A stretch of 64,000 bases of DNA from Euglena gracilis (taxonomy: Eukaryota > Euglenida > Euglenophyceae > Euglenales): assembly GCA_039621445.1 (NCBI GenBank), contig CP154956.1:62246362-62310361 (forward strand), given 5' to 3'. Each line of letters begins with the position of its first letter. Position 1 is the first letter of the stretch. Shown in pieces: positions 55,901 through 64,000 of the stretch. A model generated the notes under the pieces. The model did no database searches. It was not told where the DNA came from and saw only the letters and a program-made list of their open reading frames with translations. The position numbers and the translations under genes were made by a program.

Positions 55901-58900
55901 ACTCTCGTAGATGAAGGGGACAAAGTATACAGGAGGAATTCCAGTCCAGTATTAAACTCTGGCATTCCCTCCTGATTCCTATGATGGTGGACCCCCTCCC
56001 CATGAACATTGGTGTATTCCCTGAGCGGTTCTTTTGTACAATTGCGCAAAGGAACAAGTCAAATGGTTTGCGCAATTCCACAAGTGTTCCAAATTAAGTT
56101 TGTTTTTTTGGGGGTTTAACAATGGGGACTTCTGATACGGGGGGGGGGGATTGGAGGCCGAAAAAATTGATTGGGAAAAAATTTGGAAAAAAATTGGCAT
56201 ACAGAAATCCTGCCAATTTTTTCCGGCCCTTTTTTTTTTTTTTGAAAATTGTGCCTCAAAATTTTGAAAATCACCCTTTTTCCAGTCATCTTGCAAAAAA
56301 CCTGCCAATTTTCCAGGCCGTTTTCAGGTTTGGCACCAATTTTTTCCCCCGTACGGGAAGACAGTGGACACACAGCGGCCACAAAGTCCACAAAGAACGA
56401 GGTGTTTGTACAACAGATCCGAGTTGGTTAGAAACGCAGGTCACCACAGTGCCCCCCTGCCCCCTTCCCCAACGACCCCCCAGTCAGAGGTTGCAGGTCA
56501 GGGGTTCATACGACCCCCCCGCCTGGTTGGCCCTCTCGCGTTTTTTTATCGAACCTTTTTTATCAGCCTCAGGGGCCAAACACTGGCTGAAGGTGTTAAG
56601 GTTCCTCATCTTTGCTTCATTTTCAGTGCCGCCAAAAGAGAGTTTAGTTAGTTTTCTTCCAAGTGATCAGCCAGGTTTTTGAAGTGCCATTTACGCTTAT
56701 GGCTTTCTCTTCTGTTTCTCATTTGCATCTCGTCAGCCCTCGAACGCTTCCGGTTCATGCTGATGTGGCTGGAGGGAGATAAATGAATTCTCTTGCAGCT
56801 CATTTGAAATGGATGGAACGGCATCCTGCTTGGCCCTGCATTCCATGGAGTTGAATCCAATGCCCCCCCCCTTTCCCAGGGGCATTCTACACGTATGTCA
56901 GCTCCGGCGGCATGTACATCCCTGGAGACAAGTTCCCAATGAAGGTGCCGCCTCACTTGAAACTTCTGATTTTTCTTTGGTTTACTGCTTTGGTGGGTGA
57001 TACAAAGGCGGGCAATGGGTTTGGGCTAAGCACCCTGGTCATTACCCCAGCGATATTTCGCTCCAGCTTTGAATTTATTTATTTATTTTTTTCTGGTCCA
57101 TTGGGGATTAAATTTGAAATGCAAAATGTTTTGCAAATATTGGGGCAAAAATGGTGGCGAATTTTGATCAGACAAAAATTGTTTTCTTGTAGGTTGGGGT
57201 CTTTCCCCTCTCCGAAGAAATGTCGAAAAATTCGCTCCAGCTTTGAATTTATTTATTTATTTTTGTTCTGGTCCATTGGGGATTAAATTTGAAATGCAAA
57301 ATGTTTTGCAAATTGGGGCAAAACTTCTTCGCTTGCCAGAGCATTCATTGCATAATGGAGGGGGGGGTTGGTATATATGGGAAGCCTGGAGGAGTGGGAA
57401 GTGGGTCTGACCCCCCCCTCCCAACGCAGAGGGGGTCGGACCCTTGACCTGCCGATGTTTTTCGTCCCACAGGAAGGCAACCCCAGCAAAGGAGCCGAAG
57501 AAATTCGAAAAAGAGTGTATTATTATCCCCCCCATGTCCAACAAACCCCCCAACAAAAATGAAGGGTTCAGCACAATGGGCTCCACAAGCATCTTTCGTT
57601 GCCTTGACAGTTCCCACCGTGTGTCAATTTGTTTGGAGCAGACTTGTCGCTAGTGCGAGTGGAAAAGACTGCTTTTGCCGTGACCACCACGGAATTTTTT
57701 TTGTAATGGGCAGTGCCACGGCAAAGTTTTTGCTTTGCACTGCGCCGCCGTGGCAATTTTTAGCGTGCACTGCAGGTTGGTATATATGGGAAGCCTGGAG
57801 GAGTGGGAAGTGGGTCTGACCCCCCCCTCCCAACGCAGAGGGGGTCGGACCCTTGACCTGCCGATGTTTTTCGTCCCACAGGAAGGCAACCCCAGCAAAG
57901 GAGCCGATGCCAATGCACAGAAGGTGTGCTTTCGACCCACCTCCCCCAATGCCGGACCCCCCCCCAACAAAATGAAGGGTTCAGCACAATGGGCTCCACA
58001 AGCATCTTTCGTTGCCTTGACAGTTCCCACCGTGTGTCAATTTGTTTGGAGTAGACTTGTCGCTAGTGCGAGTGGAAAAAACTGCTTTTGCCACGACCAC
58101 CACGGATTTTTTTTTTTGTAACAGGCAGTGCCACGGCAAAGTTTTTGCTTTGCACTGCGCCGCCGTGGCAAATTTTAAGCGTGCACTGCAACATCCACAG
58201 TTTGCCGTTTTTTCCGTGTGCCGAGGATACCTTCGAGGATAACCCCCCCCCCAAATAATAACCCCCCCCCAAATCCCCCCCCCCCCCCCAAAATAATACC
58301 CCCCCCCTTGGGGTCCGACTTCGGCCGCCGAAATAATACCCCCCCCCCCTGGTTTCGGGCCGAAGGCCCGGATTTTTGACTTGAAAATGTAGGTAAAAAT
58401 CACAATTTCTGACAACAAATTACAAAAAAATCTATTTTCTGGCTCATCTGACCTCCAAAAAATGGTAAATTTCACAAGAAAGTGCAAAAAATGACCCCAA
58501 AGGGGGGTTTTGGGTGCTATTTTGGGCTTTACGGGACTTCGAAAAATTTCGAAAATTTTGGAAAAATAATCCCCCCCAAATAATACCCCCCCCCCTCGGG
58601 CCGGGACTTCGGGCGAAAAAATAATACCACGGGGGGGTATTATTTGGGGGGGGTTACCAGGATTCTTCTCCTTCAGTCCTCTTTGATGTTTTCTCAACCT
58701 TGGCTGAGAAGGGTATCAGCCGGCAAAGAGTGAATTTTTGTGCAAGTGCTGTTGTTTTCCCATATTACCTTCGACCATGTTGAGCCAAAGTGCCGATGGA
58801 TGTGCTATGAAAAAAAAATTGCTTGTTGTGAAAGAAATTGCTTGCGCTGCGACCACTGCGTAAAAAGTTTTTCCTTGCACCACGACCACCGCAGCAATAA

Positions 58901-61900
58901 ATTTTGTTTGTGCCGCGGCCACGGGAAAACAGCGCAGCGTCGCGGCGCTCATGCTGCGGCACACTAACTGAAAGTGTGGTTTGGAGAGACACCATCTTGC
59001 CAACCTTCATGCCACTCTTTTCCAGAAGCACGAGGAATACGTGATGAGTAGCGTGGTCCGGCCTCTGCTGCGAGGGTGCGCTTTCTTCCGGCCGCAGTAC
59101 ATCGTTGGGCCGTACACGAACAAGCGAGACTACTTGGATTGGTGTGCACGCCTCCATTACATACTGTTATTTTACTATTATTATACTTTGTAATTATTAT
59201 TATACTGTTATTACATACTATTATTATAACACCCCCCCCCAATGAAGCTGCCCATTTTGAACGTCTGTGTGCGTTTTGTCTGTCATATTCCTTGTGAGGG
59301 AGGCCAGCGCCATGCTGAGTGTACTGAAGGGGCCAGCAACAGGCGGGGGGAGCAAGGCCAGGGGGGAATTGATATCCGCAATTTTTCCGCAATTTTCCCT
59401 AGTTTTCTGCAATTTGCCGCAGTTTCCCACAATTTTCCGCAATTTTTCCGCAATTTCGCAGATGAGTTTCGGTCAGTCTTGAACGTTTTACAAGGGAACC
59501 GAGGTGATTTTTTTTTGTTATCTAATTGCAAATTTCCAAAATTTGCCAAATTTCACAGATTTTGACAAAATTTGGTATTTTCTGGGCCTTTTTTCAGGTT
59601 TTTTCCCAGTTTCTGTCGGGAAGTAATTTTGACTTAAATTTTTTTTGCATCCTGAACCAGATTTTACCTGATACCAAAGATTTTGTTATTTTTTTTTGCC
59701 ATTTTTAAATTTTTCACCCAAGAAATCCCATATTTCCATTCCCAAAATTACAAAAATGCTTTGGACCCTTTTGTTGTAAAAATGTAAATAACTGCTCAAA
59801 ATTTTAAAAAGCCGGGAGATTTTTAATTTTTCTTTGGACCCCGGGGTGGAGTAGGGGGTACCCCCAAGGGCTTGTAGGTCCCGCCAGAGGCGGGGTCAAG
59901 GATAGATATTGATATTGGTTTTAGGGGGGGGGGGTGCCGATAAATTTGGATAGATTGACACCCCGATATCCTCGATAAAAGTCGATTAAACCGATATGTT
60001 CATTTTGCGCCCTGATATTCTCATTTTTGTGATTTGGAGAATCCCAAAATCGCCAAAAAACAACAAAAAAGTACGTTACCCCCCCCCCCCCAACAAAGCC
60101 GATATTTCACGATATTTTTCCGGGACAAATTCAGGATTTTCGATAAACCCGACATGGGCCAACATCCAATCTTGGCGGGGTTGGCCATTTTTGCTTTTCT
60201 TCGGCACAGCCCTGAAATTTTTCTTTTGTTGTGATGATGGGTTGGGGGATGGGTTGGGGGTACCACCCAGGGATTCCCTCTGATTCGTGGCACGAATAAT
60301 CACGATTAATCACGAATCACCACAAATTTCGGTTTTTTCGAAAATCACGAATAATCACGAATATCACGAATAACCACGAATGAGATTTTTTTCCTGGGAA
60401 TTCCTTTTCTTTACAAATGTAGTCATTCAGCATTCGGAACTGTGTTTTATTTGTTCTTTAGAAAATGTCTTCTTCGGATTCTGACGATGAGGTTGGGGAC
60501 CGCTTCACTGTTGCGCAACAACACTGGCCGCGAGCGACTTTGCTTTCTGCTTTTGTGATGGATCACGTTTCCAGCCAAAAAGGGGTTTGTTTGGACAATG
60601 GAACGCTCACACAATGATGATGCAGAGGTGCAATGTTGTCAACTATGTGTACCCCCCCTTGTCCAACGACCGGGCTTGTCTGACGACCACCCTCTCCCCC
60701 AGTCAGAGGTGATCTTTTTGTATACATACGATGTTGGTTCGGCCAAAATTGCTAAAAGTTGGCCAAAAACAGTCAAAAATGACCAAAAATGGCCTAAAAA
60801 TGGCCAAAAGTCACCAAAAATTGCCCAAAGAGGCCAAAAATGGGCCAAAGGGGGCCATAGTGTGGCCAAAAGCGACCAGGGGTCTTTAAGCAACGCCAGC
60901 AGCGCCTTGCTGCCAGGGCGGTCCATAAGGGACGGGAAGGTTTTTTTTCGTTAAGGACCGCCCCCCGGCCTAAGGGCCGACCAAGGCCGGCGAAGGGCGA
61001 CCAGGGATTTGAACGGAGTCCAAAATTCAAAAGTCGAAACACACACTTTTTGACGTTTTGGGTGGATGGACGACAATTCAAGGGTGTCAGAAATCACTTT
61101 TTTCCCCGAAGTCGACCCGTTTTTTTTGCCAAAATATCGCCACTTTTTTTGGTCATTTTTCCCTATGGATTTTTCATTGGATGTGTCGGGACGGGATTTT
61201 TTTTTGCTTAAGGACCGCCCTGCTTCCTGCTGGCATCCCAGCGGTCCATCATTTAGCTGAAAACCGGGCGGATTTTTGGAACCACGAATAATCACGAATA
61301 ATCACGAATAGTCACGAATAATCACAAATAATCACGAATCAGAAATGGCAGTCCCCACCACGAATGGGAGGGAAACCCTGTACCACCCCTGTTTGTAAAA
61401 AATCCCTATTCACCCCCTGCATTGCAGCCTTTTCTTTTGGTTGCTGGGTTCCCTGGGAGCCTGGTGTTGAGAAGTTGAGAAAAAGTCACAGCTTCAGGTG
61501 GGGTGTCTCCCTCCCCCCTTTGACCCCGGGGGGGGGAACGCAATTTTTTTTGTGTTTTTTTCCTGGCGGTTTTGGGATTTTCGTTGGAAAGATTTTTGAG
61601 TCTTAAAGATTCCTTGTTTTGGCCCCAGTTTCCCCCCGAGACCATTCTGACATTTTTTTTTTGCTATCTTTGCATTTTTTTGGTCAAGAAAATGCTTATT
61701 TTTTATGCACAATCAAAAATTTTCCTGGAGGAGCCGAGCTTTTTCTAAGTCCCTCCTTTCCAGTGGAAAAGTGTACATCCCGGGGAGCTCTTAAAGGAAC
61801 ATTTGCATTGATTTGTGTTTGTTTTGTGTTGTTTTTGTGTCGCGTTTTTTGGATCCATGCTGCGTCCCCCCCCCCCCGCTTGACCGCAGGGGCCCAGACC

Positions 61901-62718
61901 CCCCCCACCTGCCAAAGGGATGCAGACTGGGGGGTACTCGGGACCCCCAAAAGGTCAACTTCTTCCTTCTGTTGCTTTGCAGGTTGAAATTTTTTGAGAT
62001 TTTCTTTTTTTTTTGCCCAAACAGTGCCCAGAACGGTATTTTGGGTTGATTTTGGGGGTTAAAGTCTTCGGCTGCACCAGACACAGAACAACTGCATTTT
62101 CAGGGGTTGCACAGGGGTTGATCACCCCTTTTTCTTTGAACAGGATGAACTGGTTGGTGACCTTTTGTCGGACCAGTCAGGACCGAGGGGAGTTGTTTCT
62201 GCCAAGGCAGACATCCCAGCCAAAACAGGCAGAATTCTCCGGCTCTTTGTGCCGTGGTCACTTTTGGAAAATCCCCCCAAACCCCTAACCTGGGGGGCCA
62301 GCCCCAAAGCCGGTCAGTCAGCCCCCCCCCCTGCCCCCCAGGTTTGGTGGGGAACCATTTTTTTTTTTTTTTTTTCTTCGCCAAACGCTCTGTTTCCTTT
62401 TCCTTTCTTGTCCTTCGCAGGTACTTTGACCGGCTGACAAGGAACCTGCCCATCCCGTTGCCCGCCCCGGGGACGCAGACCACCACCATCACGGATGTCC
62501 GGGATGTTGCCAGCATGCTGGCTGCAGTGGTGGACAAGCGGCAGGAAATCGACGAGCCCAGGGCTGTTTTCTTTTTACTCTTTACACAACCTCCTTTCCA
62601 TCAGATTTCTTGAAGTTTCTCTTTGTGTGTTTATCATTCTATGTGCACACAAAGTTGGGCCGGACAGATTTTGGGAATACAAAAAGAATGTCAACACACA
62701 CACACACACACACACGCA

Positions 62719-62809
<91 letters not shown>

Positions 62810-63345
62810 ATTGTGCGATGAGTTTACGCCTTTCCAGCAGCCAATGGAGAATTTCGGGAGTTTTTTCTTTCCACTTTGGCCCCTGCATGGATTGTGGCTT
62901 GCACACATCAGCGCACAGTTGGCTTTGGGCTTTAGGCCATCAATGGAACCCCAACGGAATCGCCCTGCCAGGGGCGGAGAAGGCCAACCCGGCGCTCGGC
63001 CCCGTCTTCAACTGCGCCTCGGACCGGCCGGTGACGCTGCGCGAGCTGGCGGTCGCATGCGGGGCAGCGTGCGGCAAGACGGAGAGCCAGGTGGACGCCC
63101 TCATCCGGCTCTACGACCCGAAGCTGGCGAAGGACGCCCTGTCGGGCGGGAAGTTTCCGTTCCGGGCGACGAACTTCGACGTGTGCGTGATGAAGGCGAA
63201 GGTGGTGCTGGAGTGGGAACCGGAGTACAACGACCTGGAGGAGCTGGCGGCCGGGTATTACCTCGGCTACAAGGCCCTGGGGCTCGACAAGAGCAACCCC
63301 AAGTTCGACCGCAGCTTCGACGAGTACATCCTGGCCCGCCTGTGA
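52975..63345 (+). CDS. CSP41: Chloroplast stem-loop-binding protein CSP41-like (atypical SDR, NAD(P)-binding)
   Basis: Exons: 1 to 53220 (ATG at 52975 likely); 2 from 53613 (end unclear, about 53700-53880); 3 about 53970-54083; 4 56880-56944; 5a 57473-57514 or 5b 57892-57933; 6 59026-59141; 7 62421 to about 62570; 8 62972-63345. The protein shows the Rossmann start NNKGGGHGEIGLHLALALRA, then PFSEYAQLAAAGVEVTYADL and YDYVFDNQNVC. Next come YVSSGGMYIPGDKFPMK, FRPQYIVGPYTNKRDYLDW and YFDRLTRNLPIPLPAPG. VRDVASML and VFNCASDRPVTLRELA follow, and it ends ..FDEYILARL. This order is that of CSP41 proteins, which bind or cleave plastid RNA and associate with ribosomes. About 35-60 residues before the Rossmann fold may be a transit peptide. 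Phases checked: 1/2 is 0, 3/4 is 1, 4/5/6 are 0, 6/7 is 2. The 2-3 and 7-8 joins are unresolved. Confidence 0.85.
54824..55757. mobile_element. CACCCCTCACC-rich element with inverted ends in CSP41 intron 3
   Basis: The left end ATGGCACAAAGTGGGGCCCC plus CTCACCC matches the right end GGGGCCCCACTTTGTGCCAT in reverse (55735-55757). An extra copy of the right end lies at 55450-55472. The inside has CACCCCTCACC minisatellites (54842-55020, 55490-55735) and three units of TTTTTGTGGCCAAATCGCGC with G and C runs (55050-55370). Confidence 0.55.
57473..57514 (+). CDS. CSP41: CSP41 exon 5a (first of two alternatives)
   Basis: 42 nt, phase 0 on both sides, after CGTCCCACAG and before GTGTATT. Encodes EGNPSKGAEEIRKR. 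The second half differs from exon 5b while the first eight residues and the whole upstream intron are identical. Confidence 0.6.
57892..57933 (+). CDS. CSP41: CSP41 exon 5b (second alternative)
   Basis: 42 nt, phase 0, after CGTCCCACAG and before GTGTGCT. Encodes EGNPSKGADANAQK, closer to the usual CSP41 pattern before ..HEEYV of exon 6. Confidence 0.65.
58238..58655 (+). repeat. Dispersed repeat with CCCAAATAATACCCC ends, copy C
   Basis: Same family as 4575-4990 and 43676-44205. It sits in the CSP41 intron between exons 5b and 6. The ends are GTATTATTTGGGG palindromic partners. Confidence 0.6.
60285..61365. mobile_element. Element between CACGAATAATCACGAAT arrays in CSP41 intron 6
   Basis: Arrays of CACGAATAATCACGAAT lie at 60288-60382 and 61282-61355. 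Between them are TTAAGGACCGCCC repeats (60953 and 61208), CGACC/GGCC-rich DNA, AAAATGGCCAAAA repeats (60770-60870) and a 50-codon ORF. No transposase recognised. Confidence 0.45.
60465..60617 (+). CDS. 50-aa acidic ORF inside the CSP41 intron element
   Basis: Starts MSSSDSDDEVGDRFTVAQQH just after a TTCTTTAG acceptor-like site and stops at TGA. The acidic/Ser N-terminus resembles many transposase N-termini, but length and lack of a domain leave it unassigned. Confidence 0.25.
   Translation: MSSSDSDDEVGDRFTVAQQHWPRATLLSAFVMDHVSSQKGVCLDNGTLTQ
62691..62806 (+). repeat. (AC)n microsatellite
   Basis: About 55 AC dinucleotides with few interruptions, in the last CSP41 intron. Confidence 0.95.
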
Positions 63346-64000
63346 GATCCTTTGAGGGGAAGGCCACCGTCTGCACAGGCTGCACGTTCAATGGCTTTCA
63401 ATGTGTTTTGTTTGGCTGTTCATTTTCTTGACCCCCCCCCCCCCCAAATTCGACCCTTCTGAGTTGGTTGTGCCCAATCCCAATCCTCTTTGTTTGTTCC
63501 GTGCCTCCTGACACCAGTGCGGCGTTATTCATCGAGGCGCACAAAGCCCTTCGCCATATATAAGATGTACAATGACGGTTCGAATTTCGGTTACTTTTGT
63601 GCAAACAAATCACATTTGATTGTTCCTCGGCAGTTTGAAGGATGCATGGCAAGGCAATGACAGGAAGAAGGATTCTCCCCCTGGGGCACATCAATTGGGA
63701 GGGTGCCTGACTTTTCTAGGGGCGTCTCCACCAGCCTGCATTTCAAGGCGAGGGCGAGGCCGACCCCACCCTGGGAGTATTTTTTCCCCAGAGGAACCCA
63801 AAATGATATGAATGCTATCTCATGGTAATTTCACTTGTCCATGCCAATGCCAAGGGGGTAGGGAGTTTCTGCCCCACCTTCCCACCAGGCTTCTTTTGAA
63901 GACCCCCCGGGGGTCCCCCGGCGGGCCTGCCCTGGGTCCAGCCTCTCTCTGAGGCCTTTCCCAAAAAAATTTTGGCGCTTCGGCGCGCACGGGACCCCCC
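63346..64000. other. CSP41 3' flank
   Basis: No further gene seen. Contains a C run (63434-63446) and ends in GC-rich palindromic GGCGCTTCGGCGCGC. No clear AATAAA was found within 300 bases after the stop. Confidence 0.4.

Larger units (their letters stand above)
57367..58190 (+). repeat. Tandem duplication of about 410 bases containing exon 5
   Basis: GGTTGGTATATATGGGAAGC through the exon and on to GTGCACTGCA is present twice (57367-57776 and 57776-58190). The halves are nearly identical except for the exon's 3' half and an adjacent insertion at 57500-57550 / 57920-57965. Both halves contain the AAGTTTTTGCTTTGCACTGC block. Confidence 0.8.

Noticed and set aside
62610-62940. His/Thr or Cys/Val repeat proteins
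   Set aside because: Translation of the (AC)n microsatellite.

Overview
The window looks like nuclear DNA of a photosynthetic eukaryote, probably a unicellular alga. It contains spliced genes with GT-AG introns and a clear multi-exon homologue of the plastid stem-loop-binding protein CSP41. It also has a second gene with a transit-peptide-like N-terminus, two tRNA-like genes, and a very high load of eukaryotic mobile elements. Non-coding DNA is full of G or C runs of 8-15 bases and short palindromes. I cannot name the species; a glaucophyte or other alga would fit.

Layout. 1-2662: GC-rich, four-exon gene of unknown function (5' end outside the window, one apparent frame break). 2.7-5.3 kb: no gene, palindromes and a dispersed G-rich repeat. 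5.38-5.87 kb and 8.54-9.69 kb: two minus-strand gene pieces in AT-rich DNA. 9.7-24.2 kb: tyrosine-recombinase-like (YR) element remains, each next to or between arrays of short palindromic repeats. 24.7-26.1 kb and 46.0-49.2 kb: two foldback-like elements whose long inverted repeats enclose a satellite array. 30.4-38.3 kb: two head-to-tail minus-strand non-LTR retrotransposons (reverse transcriptase, zinc knuckle, restriction-like endonuclease), one starting with a 2A-like motif. Both are broken by inversion, frameshifts and insertions. 41.1-42.4 kb: another YR fragment between inverted arrays. 49.76-50.81 kb: small three-exon gene with a membrane segment. 52.98-63.35 kb: CSP41-like gene, with introns up to 3.3 kb packed with repeats and a duplicated 42-nt exon.

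Main results. (1) Four insertions with GGAGG-type terminal inverted repeats each carry a precise 3-bp target duplication (CCT, TAT, AGG, CAA). In three of them the empty site can be read from the retrotransposon reading frame, which is restored exactly. The largest (1743 bp) carries both tRNA-like genes. (2) At least three unrelated palindromic repeat families flank YR-type coding sequence, suggesting one class of mobile element with exchangeable palindromic ends. (3) The CSP41 gene has two adjacent 42-nt, phase-0 alternatives of one exon.

All coordinates of introns, arrays and repeats were read by eye; exon ends given with 'about' are uncertain.
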